A stretch of 64,000 bases of DNA from positions 62,001 through 126,000 of the forward strand of contig CASEXH010000006.1 in the NCBI GenBank assembly GCA_949291945.1, written 5' to 3'. This document shows, piece by piece, positions 16,061 through 25,996 of the stretch. The translations under genes were made by a program, and so were the position numbers. The notes beneath the pieces are model-generated. The model did no database searches. It worked only from the letters and a program-made list of their open reading frames with translations, and was not told the DNA's origin. Within the stretch, counting starts at the first letter, position 1. Each line of letters starts with the position of its first letter. The DNA comes from an uncultured Bacillota bacterium (GTDB taxonomy: Bacteria; Bacillota; Clostridia; Lachnospirales; Lachnospiraceae).

Positions 16061-18181
16061 TTATGATAAGGTAATTTCAAAGAGCCTTGCCATATTTTCT
16101 TTTTCTAACTGGACCGTTAAAGTATCAGTCCTGGAATTCCAGGCGAATTGGCTGGTGCTGTAAGAAGGATATGCACAGCGGATCTGAATGCCCTCTTTCT
16201 CTTCTTTGGAAACAGGCAGCGGAAGAGATATCTGGTTCTTATTCCCGCTTCTGCGCCATACCGCCAGGTAAATTTTATTTTCTGCCCGCAGACCCAGAGA
16301 CACCCACTCATCCTCAAACTGGGACAGACCCAGAGGCCAGAAAGGAACGGCTTCCTTTATATGATAACGGATAGTTTTGTAATAATCCAGTCCTTCCTTC
16401 ACCAGATCTTTCCGTTCCTGGGACAGCATATTCAGATGCCCGCTCTGATGCACTCTGAGGAGCATGGCATTTACCATGTTAAAGACTACCTCCTCCCGGT
16501 CCCCTTTCGGAAGGGGATAGGACCATACTGCAGCCTGCTCCGGGGTCAGCCCTGCAGGGGCATTTGCTGCGATGGTAGCGTAATACCGGTAGTCTTCCTC
16601 GTCTGATGTAGACTGGATGCTGTATCTGGACAGCATAGCATAATCCATACGCAGACCGCCGCTGGAGCAGTTTTCAATGATCAGCTCCGGGTACTTTTCA
16701 AAAATGCCATCCAGCCATTTTAAATAGGCTCTTTCATGTTCCAGCAGCCCATCTCCCGGATTTTCCGCCTGGTACTCTGTTCCAATACCAGGTTCGATAT
16801 TGTAGTCCATTTTAATATATCCGATTCCGTAATCCCGGATCAGCCGGTCGATCACCGAAGTGGCATATTCCCGCACCTTGGGGTTTCGGTAGTCCAGCTG
16901 GTACCTGCTTCTGTCATAGACCCGTTTTCCATGACGGGTAAAGAACCAGTCGTCCGGCAGCTTCTTTGCCATCTCACAGTTGATCCCCATAACTTCCAGT
17001 TCCAGCCAGATTCCGGGGATCATGCCTTTGGCCCTTATGTAATCCGTCACTTCACGTATCCCCTTTGGAAAGCGCTCACGGCTCTCTATCCATTCCCCTA
17101 CAGCATCCCACCAGAAGCCCTTGGCATACCAGCCTGCGTCTATGCAGAAATATTCGCAGCCGGCTCTGGCGGCCTCGTCAATAAGAGGCAGTTCTTTCTC
17201 TGTAGTAGGATCTGCAAAAAGACAGTTCATATAATCATTGAAAATAATCCGGCAGGTCTCATTGTCCTGGTTCTTTCTCCGGATAAGCCTCCGGTATCTG
17301 GTCAGGACTGCCATGGAATCATCAAATCCCCTGGCAGAAACCCCTACTGCCGCCGGAACTGTAGTAAAGCTTTCCCCTGGTTTTAATGTTTTAAACCAGT
17401 GGGAATACAGTTCATTAGGTCCTCCAAGAGTCAGGTAAAGATGACCATTCTGGTCTCCGATCTCCCAGTGCCAGGAGCCATTGTGCTCGATCTGCCAGTA
17501 GAGAGAGGAACCTGTCTCAAGGTTTTCCAGATAAGCCATAGGCAGATATTCCTTTGCCGACCAGTTTCCTGTATTGCTCACATGGAAATGATTGGAGGAT
17601 CTCTGGATCTCTTTTGGCTGTACCAGATCCATTCCCAGGTCTTTCAGGGAATAGTCCTTCCAGTTCAGCTCCCTCTGCCAGCCATTGTGGGGAATCTTTA
17701 CCAGGAGCTTCTCGTCCTGAGACCTCAGGCCCTCTTTTTCAATTCCCGTATAATTAAATGTGGAGATATAATCCATCGTCTGAGGCTCCTTCCCCTGATT
17801 CTCCACGATATGATGCATCCGTACTATGGAAAGGCCGTCGTAGAACTGCCATACAGAATGGACCTGTACCCTGGTCAGCGGATCCTCTGTTATGATCTCC
17901 AGAAAACGGCCTTTTTCATTTCTAGTATCTGTGTGAGATATGTATTTCATACGATATCCAGGAGCCGTGACGATAAATTTATTGCCGTGGCGCTCATGAG
18001 GGCGGTCAAATCCCGCCAGATTCAGCTCCACAAAGTTAAATCCCGCCTCTTTTGTACTTTTCACGATCTTATCTTCCTCAAAAGGCAGGGCTGAGAAATG
18101 AAGAAGCTTAAAGGAACCATCCTCTTCAATTTCAAAAACAATATGTATTCCGTTTTCTTCTATAATAATCTGTCTCTTCAC
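16061..18181 (-). CDS. GH36 alpha-galactosidase
   Basis: A 706-residue cytosolic family 36 enzyme that cleaves terminal alpha-galactose from oligosaccharides such as galactomannan side chains or raffinose-type sugars. The N-terminal beta-supersandwich (1-310) precedes the TIM barrel with CIDAGWYAKGFWWDAVGEW, nucleophile Asp459 in YIKMDYN and acid/base Asp528 in QSTSDEEDY; a C-terminal beta domain follows. Activity on N-acetylgalactosamine ends is an alternative for some GH36 members. It lies 62 bases downstream of the second permease gene, so probably in the same transcript. Confidence 0.92.
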   Translation of the reverse strand: MKRQIIIEENGIHIVFEIEEDGSFKLLHFSALPFEEDKIVKSTKEAGFNFVELNLAGFDRPHERHGNKFIVTAPGYRMKYISHTDTRNEKGRFLEIITEDPLTRVQVHSVWQFYDGLSIVRMHHIVENQGKEPQTMDYISTFNYTGIEKEGLRSQDEKLLVKIPHNGWQRELNWKDYSLKDLGMDLVQPKEIQRSSNHFHVSNTGNWSAKEYLPMAYLENLETGSSLYWQIEHNGSWHWEIGDQNGHLYLTLGGPNELYSHWFKTLKPGESFTTVPAAVGVSARGFDDSMAVLTRYRRLIRRKNQDNETCRIIFNDYMNCLFADPTTEKELPLIDEAARAGCEYFCIDAGWYAKGFWWDAVGEWIESRERFPKGIREVTDYIRAKGMIPGIWLELEVMGINCEMAKKLPDDWFFTRHGKRVYDRSRYQLDYRNPKVREYATSVIDRLIRDYGIGYIKMDYNIEPGIGTEYQAENPGDGLLEHERAYLKWLDGIFEKYPELIIENCSSGGLRMDYAMLSRYSIQSTSDEEDYRYYATIAANAPAGLTPEQAAVWSYPLPKGDREEVVFNMVNAMLLRVHQSGHLNMLSQERKDLVKEGLDYYKTIRYHIKEAVPFWPLGLSQFEDEWVSLGLRAENKIYLAVWRRSGNKNQISLPLPVSKEEKEGIQIRCAYPSYSTSQFAWNSRTDTLTVQLEKENMARLFEITLS

Positions 18182-18243
18182 AATTGTCCTCCATAAAACG
18201 CCGTCGGCATCTGTTTTTTTCTTCAGGTAATGATCCCATAGTG

Positions 18244-19116
18244 TCAGCCTTTTACGGCGCCTGCAACCATACCTTTGATGATCTGCTTACTGAAAGCAAA
18301 GTATAAAATAACGATCGGGGCCATGGTAATAAGCATAGCCGCCATGATCTTAGGATAATCTGATGAGAACTGTCCTGTAAACTGGGTCATGGCCAGAGGT
18401 ACTGTCTGAAGAGCAGTGTCTCTGATCAATACCAGGGCGAAGGAGAACTCATTCCAGCAGCTGAAAGTCTGAAGAATTGCTACTGTGATCATAATAGGCT
18501 TACAGATCGGCATGATTACCTTAAACAGGGTTCCTGAGAAAGAGCATCCATCAATGGAAGCTGCCTCTTCAAGAGCGGTAGGCACTTCTTTGATAAAGCT
18601 CTGACACAGGAATACAGCAATAGGCATACCAAAGGCCACATAGGGAATGATCAAAGTAAACCACTGGTTGGATAAACCTGTACGGTTAAATACTACGTAA
18701 ATAGGAACCAGCAGAGAATGTACCGGGATCAGCATACCCATCAGCAGCATAAGCCAGATGATCTTGCTTCCTTTAAAACGGATCCTGGCCAGAAAATATC
18801 CTACGATAAATCCAAAGAATACGATCAGAGCCACAGAGATCACAGTTGTACGCACACTGTTCAGAATAGAATCGCCGATATGATAATCAGGGTTGGTAAG
18901 TACATCTATGAAGTTCTGGATCGTCGGATCGGTAGGCAGACTGATAATGTCCTTGTTAAACTCTCGTTTAACTTTCAGGGAGGAATACAGCATCCATACC
19001 AACGGGAAGATACAGGACAGTGAGAACAACAGCATGATTGCATTTAAGATCACTGATGTCACGCCGTTTCCTATCCGTTTTCCGGTTGTCATACCATATG
19101 ATTTTTTCTTATCCAT
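18244..19116 (-). CDS. Carbohydrate ABC transporter permease (MalG type)
   Basis: A 290-residue inner-membrane permease with about six transmembrane segments and the EAA loop EEAASIDGCSFSGTLFKVIMP, which docks the ATPase. The C-terminus AFSKQIIKGMVAGAVKG is typical of MalG/UgpE-like subunits. It pairs with the upstream permease. No binding protein or ATPase gene is adjacent; the ATPase is probably a shared MsmX/UgpC-type subunit such as the one at 62027-63172. Confidence 0.93.
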   Translation of the reverse strand: MDKKKSYGMTTGKRIGNGVTSVILNAIMLLFSLSCIFPLVWMLYSSLKVKREFNKDIISLPTDPTIQNFIDVLTNPDYHIGDSILNSVRTTVISVALIVFFGFIVGYFLARIRFKGSKIIWLMLLMGMLIPVHSLLVPIYVVFNRTGLSNQWFTLIIPYVAFGMPIAVFLCQSFIKEVPTALEEAASIDGCSFSGTLFKVIMPICKPIMITVAILQTFSCWNEFSFALVLIRDTALQTVPLAMTQFTGQFSSDYPKIMAAMLITMAPIVILYFAFSKQIIKGMVAGAVKG

Positions 19117-19124
19117 ATCCTATA

Positions 19125-20012
19125 TCACTCCTTTTCTCTGGTTGCCACGCTCTGCAAAAGCTGCATCAGTCCGATAACAAGCAGACCCAGTACAAAGATA
19201 CCTACGGAAATCGCACTACCATAACCCATGTTCTGCTGCTGGAAGGATACGGAATATCCGTACATGGCCATAACCATGGAGGAAGTTCCCGGTCCGCCGG
19301 CGGTCATTACATAGATATTATCAAAGGCTTTCATATTTCCGGATACACACAGAACGATACATACCACAATCGTACTCTTGATCATCGGCATAACCACATA
19401 GATGGCTCTCTGGAAAGCAGAAGCGCCGTCCAGTTCTGCAGATTCCAGGATCTCTTTATCAATAGTGGATGTGGCTGACAGAAGGATGACCATGTAATAA
19501 CCGATGAACTGCCAGATCAGAGGAATAGCTACCAGAGTCATGACCAGATCCGGATTGTTCAGCCATACCTGAGTCTTGTCTTCCTGACCAATGGCTTCCA
19601 GGAACCAGTTTAAGATACCTCTGCGGTTATCATAGATCATTGTCCAGATAAAACCTACCGCTACTGCAGAGATGGTGCTTGGGAAGAATCCGAAGGTTCT
19701 GTGGATTCCTTTCAGCTTTACAAATCTGGTACTGATGATCATAACGAATATAAAAGCAATACCAACCTGTCCGATGATACACAGAATCACCAGATAGATA
19801 TTATGTCCGAAGGCCTGCCAGAACGTGGTATCCTTCAGCAGGGTAATATAATTTTCAATTCCGATAAATGTCTTATTAGGGCCGCCTTTCCATTCAAAAA
19901 AGCTGTAAAACAGAGAGGTTACCAGGGGCACAAATACTGCAAAAATGTACAGGAGCAGCGGGATGCATAAATACCCGATGATCACATGTGCCTTGGGTTT
20001 TTTTGATAACAT
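19125..20012 (-). CDS. Carbohydrate ABC transporter permease (MalF/UgpA type)
   Basis: A 295-residue membrane subunit with six predicted transmembrane segments and the EAA-like loop ESAELDGASAFQRAIYVVMP. Together with the following gene it forms the channel of an oligosaccharide importer. Its ribosome site (AAAGGGGG) is on the 3' arm of a 9-bp hairpin at 20021-20043, and the tail of the truncated LacI gene overlaps its first 31 bases. The binding-protein gene expected just upstream in such operons is missing. Confidence 0.93.
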   Translation of the reverse strand: MLSKKPKAHVIIGYLCIPLLLYIFAVFVPLVTSLFYSFFEWKGGPNKTFIGIENYITLLKDTTFWQAFGHNIYLVILCIIGQVGIAFIFVMIISTRFVKLKGIHRTFGFFPSTISAVAVGFIWTMIYDNRRGILNWFLEAIGQEDKTQVWLNNPDLVMTLVAIPLIWQFIGYYMVILLSATSTIDKEILESAELDGASAFQRAIYVVMPMIKSTIVVCIVLCVSGNMKAFDNIYVMTAGGPGTSSMVMAMYGYSVSFQQQNMGYGSAISVGIFVLGLLVIGLMQLLQSVATREKE

Positions 20013-20578
20013 AGTTTTTCCCCCTTTTTCCGATAAAAAGGGGTGTCAAAGACAAACTGCATCAGTCTGCGCATATCTCCATACTGATTGGATGCGACGT
20101 TTACATGACGTTTTAATGTATGGTCCACTACTACAATAGGAATATTGGAAGCCAAAAGCTCCCGAAGTTCATCCTCATGGTAATCTGCGCAGACCACAAA
20201 TACTCCGTCATACTTCATGTACTGACACTGCTTCATATAGGAAAAACGGTTGGGCGAATTACTGGAATTAAGAAAAGTCACCACATATCCTCTTTCCTCC
20301 ACTGTATCCTTAAAGCTGTTCAGAATCCTGGCAAAATGCTCATGAAGCAGACCTTGGCCGGTCTCCTCAGAAAGGATCACGCCGATATTCCTGGTATACC
20401 GGTTCTTCAATGCAGACGCCATATAATTTGGAACATAATTCATTTCCTTTGCTATCTTGCGGATTTCTTCCTTCTTGGCGCTGCTGACATCAGCCCTGTC
20501 ATTCATTGCCTTGCTGACTGTGGAAACGGAAACATTACATGCCTTTGCTATGTCTTTCAGTGATACACTCTCGCCCAT
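19982..20578 (-). CDS. LacI-family regulator, truncated
   Basis: A 198-residue protein; the family is normally 330-340 residues. The N-terminal HTH (SLKDIAKACNVSVSTVSKAMN) and hinge (NYVPNYMASALKNR) are intact, and the first lobe of the sugar-binding domain runs to about residue 175 (NVASNQYGDMRRLMQFVFD). The sequence then loses family resemblance and reads through into the permease gene, where it stops. The C-terminal lobe and dimer surface are gone, so it is probably a deletion product. It could still bind DNA but is unlikely to sense a sugar normally. Neighbouring CG-centred repeats are candidate operators. Confidence 0.8.
   Translation of the reverse strand: MGESVSLKDIAKACNVSVSTVSKAMNDRADVSSAKKEEIRKIAKEMNYVPNYMASALKNRYTRNIGVILSEETGQGLLHEHFARILNSFKDTVEERGYVVTFLNSSNSPNRFSYMKQCQYMKYDGVFVVCADYHEDELRELLASNIPIVVVDHTLKRHVNVASNQYGDMRRLMQFVFDTPFYRKKGEKLCYQKNPRHM
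20021..20043 (-). promoter_or_regulatory. Hairpin over the permease ribosome site
   Basis: CCCCTTTTT and AAAAAGGGG (9 bp, 5-base loop) sit at the lacI/permease junction. The 3' arm in the leftward mRNA contains the AAAGGGGG ribosome site, 7 bases from ATG 20012, so the stem would hide it. Confidence 0.55.
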
Positions 20579-20628
20579 ACTTCTGTCTCCTCTCCTGCAC
20601 TGACAATTTTGCTGAATTTCTGCATTTA

Positions 20629-20693
20629 CTAAATCGTTTTCTTGAGTCGTATTTTAGATTTTACCTATGGTTTTCGCAATGATATTTCGTAAA
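20629..20693 (-). promoter_or_regulatory. lacI promoter with two candidate operators
   Basis: On the minus strand TTGCGA (20674-20679) and TAAAAT (20651-20656) are 17 bases apart. CTAAATCGTTTTC (20629-20641) lies just past the expected transcription start and TATTTCGTAAA (20683-20693) just upstream of the -35. Both words recur near the divergent GH94 promoter. Confidence 0.55.
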
Positions 20694-20810
20694 TACCTAT
20701 TTTTCTAGAGGTTTTGTACGATAACATACATCTGCTTTTGTATATATTGCACTATTATTTGATAAAATGTCAACTGTCTATTTTTATTCTCGCTTTTTTA
20801 TTTACAAAAC

Positions 20811-20981
20811 TATTTCGTAAAGTTTTACTGGAAACGTTTCCTGAATTTATTCATTTTTCCTCTAATTCATCTTGTAATCCGTAATTCTTTTTGTTATAAT
20901 CGTCTTGCTATTAAAGAACTGATAATTTTTTCTATACATAGTGACTGATTATTTTCTGCCTCTATTTCTAAATCGTTTTCG
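20811..20981 (+). promoter_or_regulatory. GH94-operon promoter and operator cluster
   Basis: TTGTAA (20872-20877) and TATAAT (20895-20900) are 17 bases apart. Upstream are TATTTCGTAAA (20811-20821) and the perfect palindrome GGAAACGTTTCC (20830-20841), which looks like a LacI/CcpA-class operator. Downstream of the start is CTAAATCGTTTTC (20969-20981). The rest of the 435-bp gap 20579-21013 is AT-rich with no gene. Confidence 0.65.
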
Positions 20982-21013
20982 GCATTTAGTAATAATCAGG
21001 AGGATTTTCACTA

Positions 21014-23448
21014 TGAAATATGGATTTTTTGATGACGCATCTATGGAATATGTCATTGAGCGCCCGGATACTCCACTGCCGTGGATCAATTATCTGGGGA
21101 CCAATGGCTTTTTTCGTCTGATCTCTAACACCTGCGGCGGGTATTGCTTCTATAAAGATGCAAAGCTCCTGCGGATCACCCGCTACCGGTACAATAATGT
21201 TCCCTATGACAACAACGGCCATTATTTTTATATTAAGGAAGGTAATTCTGTCTGGAATCCCGGCTGGCAGCCTTCAAAAACTCCTCTGGATTTCTATGAG
21301 TGCCGCCATGGCCTTGGCTACAGCCGCTTTACCGGGAAGAAAAATGATCTTCAGGCCCAGGTACTGTGCTTTGTTCCCACAGAAGATCCCTGCCAGATCC
21401 AGAAAGTGACTTTGACAAACCGTTCTGACACGAAAAAAAGTTTCCAGCTTTTCTCCTATGTGGAATGGTGTCTCTGGAATGCAGACGATGACTCCAGAAA
21501 CTTCCAGAGAAATTTAAGCACCGGCGAGGTAGAGATCGAAGGGTCTGCTATCTACCATAAAACTGAATACAGAGAGCGCCGAAACCACTATGCTTTCTAC
21601 AGTGTAAACGCTCCTGTAAGTCATTTTGACACGAGCAGAGATGCTTTCCTGGGAGTTTACCAGGGACCTGAGGCGCCAAAGGCTGTTCTGGCAGGAGAAC
21701 TGACCGATTCCGTAGCCAGCGGCTGGTATCCCATTGCTGCTCATCAGCTTGACCTGTGTCTGGAGCCAGGGGAAAGCCAAACCTTTATTTTTGTTTTGGG
21801 CTATGCAGAAAATCCTCAGGAAGAAAAATGGGACGGACCTAACGTAATAAATAAGGCAAAAGCCAGAAAGCTTCTGGAAAAATACGGGGATGAAAAGACT
21901 GTGGACCAGGCATTTGAGGAGCTGTGCCGTTACTGGAAAGAACTTTTGTCTAAATTCCAGGTAGAATCTTCCAACGACAAGGTAAACCGGATGGTCAATA
22001 TCTGGAACCAGTATCAGTGTATGGTAACCTTTAATATGTCCCGTTCTGCCTCCTATTATGAATCCGGCATCGGCAGAGGTATGGGATTCCGTGATTCCTG
22101 TCAGGATCTTCTGGGATTCCTTCATCTGATACCGGAACGTGCAAGAGACCGTATCATTGATATCGCATCTACCCAGTTCCCCGACGGCAGCGCTTATCAT
22201 CAGTACCAGCCTTTGACCAAAAAAGGAAATTCTGATATCGGAAGCGGCTTCAACGACGATCCTTTATGGCTGATCGCCGCTGTAAATGCCTACATCCGTG
22301 AGACCGGCGACCTTACTATCCTGGACGAGCAGGTGCCCTTTGACAATGATATGTCCACAGCGGTTCCTCTTATGGAACATCTGAAACGTTCCTTTGACTT
22401 TATCGCAACACACAAAGGCCCTCATGGCCTGCCCCTCATCGGCAGAGCTGACTGGAACGACTGCCTGAACCTGAACTGTTATTCCGAGCACCCGGGTGAA
22501 TCTTTCCAGACCTTTGGCCCAAGCGAAGGACCCGTGGCAGAGTCTGTATTTATTGCAGGCATGTTTGTGAAATACGGAAGAGAATACGCAGATTTATGTA
22601 AACTTACAGATAAAGAAGAAGAGGCTGCATACGCCCTTCAGGAAGTAGATAAAGTCTACCAGGCTATCTTGAAAGACGGCTGGGACGGAAAATGGTTTAT
22701 CCGGGCTTACGACGCCAATTCTGACAAGGTAGGTTCTCATGAGTGCGAAGAAGGAAAGATTTACATCGAGCCTCAGGGATTTCTTCCTCTTTCAGGAGTA
22801 GGTATTGAAGAAGGACTTGCCCTTCAGGCCCTTGACTCTGTAAAAGAGATCCTGGATACCAAATACGGTATCACGATCCTCCAGCCTCCTTACACCCGTT
22901 ATCATCTGAACCTGGGTGAGATTTCCTCTTATCCGCCGGGATACAAGGAAAACGGAGGTATCTTCTGCCATAACAATCCATGGGTTTCTATTTCAGAGGC
23001 CATTGTGGGGCGAGGCGAGAGAGCCTTTGAAGTCTACCGGAAGATCTGCCCGGCTTTCCTGGAAGAGATCAGCGAAGTTCATCGTACAGAGCCTTATGTA
23101 TACTCTCAGATGGTGGCCGGCAAGGATGCTCCTAATTTTGGAGAGGCCAAGAACAGCTGGCTTACCGGCACTGCAGCCTGGACTTTTGTAAACATTTCCC
23201 AGTATATCCTGGGAATCCAGCCCACTCTTCAGGGGCTGAAAGTAGATCCCTGCATTCCCGGTGATTTCGGTGATTTCACCATAACCAGAAAATACCGGGG
23301 CGTAACTTACCACATTCAGGTGTCAAATCCTGGCCATGTGGAAAAAGGGGTTGCTTCCATGACGGTAGACGGCGCTGCAGTAGAGGGCAACCTGATCCCC
23401 TTCTCCAAAGAAAAAGATCAGGTAGAAGTAAAAGTAATCATGGGATAA
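21014..23448 (+). CDS. GH94 cellobiose phosphorylase
   Basis: An 811-residue cytosolic phosphorylase that splits cellobiose with phosphate into glucose 1-phosphate and glucose, saving ATP. The length and much of the sequence match clostridial cellobiose phosphorylases: [20 protein letters not shown] at the start, [31 protein letters not shown] and [10 protein letters not shown] with the catalytic Asp. An upstream in-frame GTG at 20941 is possible, but ATG 21014 has AGGAGG 8 bases upstream. It is first in the rightward operon with GH2 and the esterase. Cellodextrin or related beta-glucoside specificity cannot be excluded. Confidence 0.93.
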
Positions 23449-23485
23449 GCAATAAACATTTTACATATTGAGGAGGTAACGCAAC

Positions 23486-25972
23486 ATGATAAGACAAACT
23501 CTGGATACAGGCTGGTGCCTTAGGAGAGCAGACTCTCAGGAATCTTTTCCCGCATCTATTCCCACCAGCGTATATACAGTTCTTGCTGAAAATCATAAAA
23601 TTCCAGAACCCTACTGGAAAGGAAATGAAGATCTTGTCCGGGACGAGATCAACCATGACTTTATTTACAGCTGTACTTTCGACGCTGTTCCTGGTCTTCT
23701 TGACCAGGAACAGGTACTCCTCCGCTTTGACGGTATCGATACCATAGCGGACATTTACTTAAACAGCACTTTGCTGGGACATACTTATAACATGCACCGG
23801 ACCTGGGAATTTCCTGTCGGCGGCGTCTTAAAGGCGGAAGGAAATAAGCTGGAGGCAGTATTCCACTCCCCTCTTGAGGCTGCCACAGCGGCCTTTGCCA
23901 AATGTCCTACCAGGGGAACCGAGGATGCCTGGGATGGATTCAGCCATATCCGAAAAGCTCATTATATGTATGGCTGGGACTGGGGTGCACATCTGCCTGA
24001 CGCAGGTCTCTTCCGGGATGTAGCCCTTCTGGGGATCTCCAAAGCCAGGATCGACTCTGTATATGTAACCCAGGAGCATAAAGATGGAAAAGTGACCCTT
24101 CATTTTGCCCCCTCCTTTTACAGTGCCAAGGAATGGAACAAAGAGCAGGCCCTGGAAGAACTTACCGCCGCAGAAAATGGAGATTCCTATACTTATCAGG
24201 TGACTGTCACGGCTCCCGACGGATCTTCCTTTACTCTGGAAAACAATCCGGAATCTGCCCTGATCTCAGAACCGAAGCTCTGGTGGCCTAACGGACTGGG
24301 GGATCAGCCCCTGTATCAGGTAACTCTTGACCTGCTGCATAAAGGAGAAATCCTGGATACCTGGAGCCGCAGGATCGGTCTTCGTACCATGACTATGGCT
24401 GTAGAAAAAGACCAATGGGGAGAATCCTTCGCTCATATGGTAAACGGCGTGAAATACTTTGCCATGGGCGGCGATTACATTCCTGAGGAGCATCTGCTGG
24501 GCAGACTCAGCTCACAGAAACGCCGCCGTCTCCTGGAAGACGCAAAAATCGCTAATTTCAACAGTATCCGTGTATGGGGCGGAGGCTACTATCCTGACGA
24601 CGAATTCTTTGACCTTTGCGATGAGCTGGGTCTGGTAGTCTGGGAAGACTTTATGTTTGCCTGCTCCGTCTACGAGCTGACGACCGAATTTGAAGAGAAT
24701 ATTACCCAGGAATTTATCGACAACATCAAACGTCTCCGCCATCACGCCAGTCTGGGGCTGTGGTGCGGCAACAACGAAATGGAGTCCTTTGTAAAAGACG
24801 GCGAATGGGTATCCAAGCCATCTGAGGTCCGGGACTATCTGTTCATGTATGAGCGGATCATCCCCAGAGTGCTGCAGAAATATGATCCGGAAACCTTCTA
24901 TTGGCCTTCCAGTCCTTCTTCAGGGGGATCCTTTGACGAGCCCCAGGATCCTAACCGGGGAGACGTCCATTTCTGGCAGGTATGGCATGGGAACAAGCCA
25001 TTCTCTGAATACCGGAAATATGGTTTCCGCTATCTCTCAGAGTTCGGATTCCAGGCCTTCCCCTCTGTAAAAACTGTGGAAGAAGGAATCAGTGATGATC
25101 CCCAGGACTGGAATATTTTCTCTTACGTTATGGAGAAGCACCAGAGAAATAACGCTGCCAACGGAAAGATTATGAACTATCTCCAGCAGACTTACAAGTA
25201 TCCTTATGATTTTTCTTCTCTGGTATACGCTTCCCAGCTTCTTCAGGCCGACGGTATCCGCTATGGAGTAGAACATTTCCGGAGAAACCGGGGACGGTGC
25301 ATGGGTGCCGTTTACTGGCAGTTAAATGACTGCTGGCCCATAACTTCCTGGTCCTCCATTGACTACTACGGCCGCTGGAAGGCTCTCCACTATTATGCAA
25401 AACGGTTCTTCGCACCGGTAATGATCTCCTGTGAAGAGCAGAACTGGATGACAGCTTCTGCAGATATGAACCGGCAGCATTTTGAATTTGAAAAGTCCAT
25501 CCGCTTAAATGTAGCTAATGAGACAATGGAAGAGAAACGCCTTACCGTAAGATGGGCGTTAAGAAAGGCTGACGCCTCTGTGATCCGGGAAGAATCCCAG
25601 GATGTCACCGTAGCTCCAATGTCTGCTTACTGGCTGGACAAAGTGCTTCTTCCTGAGGCTGATCTTTTCGACGAGTATGTAAGCTATCAGGTAGAAGAAG
25701 AAGGGAAAGTCCTCTCTTCCGGAACCGTGATATTCTCCTACCCCAAATATTTCCGCTATGTGGATCCCAAGCTTCAGGTTCATGCAGAAGGCGATGAATT
25801 GGTGGTAAAAGCCTCCGGTTATGCCAAGAGCGTAGAGATTCTCAATGACAACGAGGATCTGATCCTGGAAGACAATTATTTCGATATGAACGGCGGAGAA
25901 CGGCGGGTAAAAATCTTAAGAGGCGACGCCTCCAATCTGAAAGTCCGCAGCGTATACGATATCGGGCGTTAA
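23486..25972 (+). CDS. GH2 beta-mannosidase
   Basis: An 828-residue cytosolic enzyme removing terminal beta-mannose. GH2 architecture: N-terminal jelly roll (1-200) with HYMYGWDWGAHLPD, Ig-like domain with EPKLWWPNGLGDQPLY, TIM barrel with acid/base Glu in LWCGNNEME and nucleophile Glu in YLSEFGFQAFP, then C-terminal sandwich domains. The WDWG and GNNE motifs separate beta-mannosidases from beta-galactosidases. There is no signal peptide, so it acts on imported oligosaccharides. It follows GH94 by 37 bases with AGGAGG. With GH94 it suggests glucomannan-derived oligosaccharides. Confidence 0.93.
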   Translation: MIRQTLDTGWCLRRADSQESFPASIPTSVYTVLAENHKIPEPYWKGNEDLVRDEINHDFIYSCTFDAVPGLLDQEQVLLRFDGIDTIADIYLNSTLLGHTYNMHRTWEFPVGGVLKAEGNKLEAVFHSPLEAATAAFAKCPTRGTEDAWDGFSHIRKAHYMYGWDWGAHLPDAGLFRDVALLGISKARIDSVYVTQEHKDGKVTLHFAPSFYSAKEWNKEQALEELTAAENGDSYTYQVTVTAPDGSSFTLENNPESALISEPKLWWPNGLGDQPLYQVTLDLLHKGEILDTWSRRIGLRTMTMAVEKDQWGESFAHMVNGVKYFAMGGDYIPEEHLLGRLSSQKRRRLLEDAKIANFNSIRVWGGGYYPDDEFFDLCDELGLVVWEDFMFACSVYELTTEFEENITQEFIDNIKRLRHHASLGLWCGNNEMESFVKDGEWVSKPSEVRDYLFMYERIIPRVLQKYDPETFYWPSSPSSGGSFDEPQDPNRGDVHFWQVWHGNKPFSEYRKYGFRYLSEFGFQAFPSVKTVEEGISDDPQDWNIFSYVMEKHQRNNAANGKIMNYLQQTYKYPYDFSSLVYASQLLQADGIRYGVEHFRRNRGRCMGAVYWQLNDCWPITSWSSIDYYGRWKALHYYAKRFFAPVMISCEEQNWMTASADMNRQHFEFEKSIRLNVANETMEEKRLTVRWALRKADASVIREESQDVTVAPMSAYWLDKVLLPEADLFDEYVSYQVEEEGKVLSSGTVIFSYPKYFRYVDPKLQVHAEGDELVVKASGYAKSVEILNDNEDLILEDNYFDMNGGERRVKILRGDASNLKVRSVYDIGR

Positions 25973-25996
25973 CAAAAAGCAGGGAGGGATATAGAG

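Noticed and set aside
20830..20841. GGAAACGTTTCC as a definite CcpA cre site
   Set aside because: It fits loosely, but LacI-family operators share the same core, so only a LacI/CcpA-class operator is claimed.
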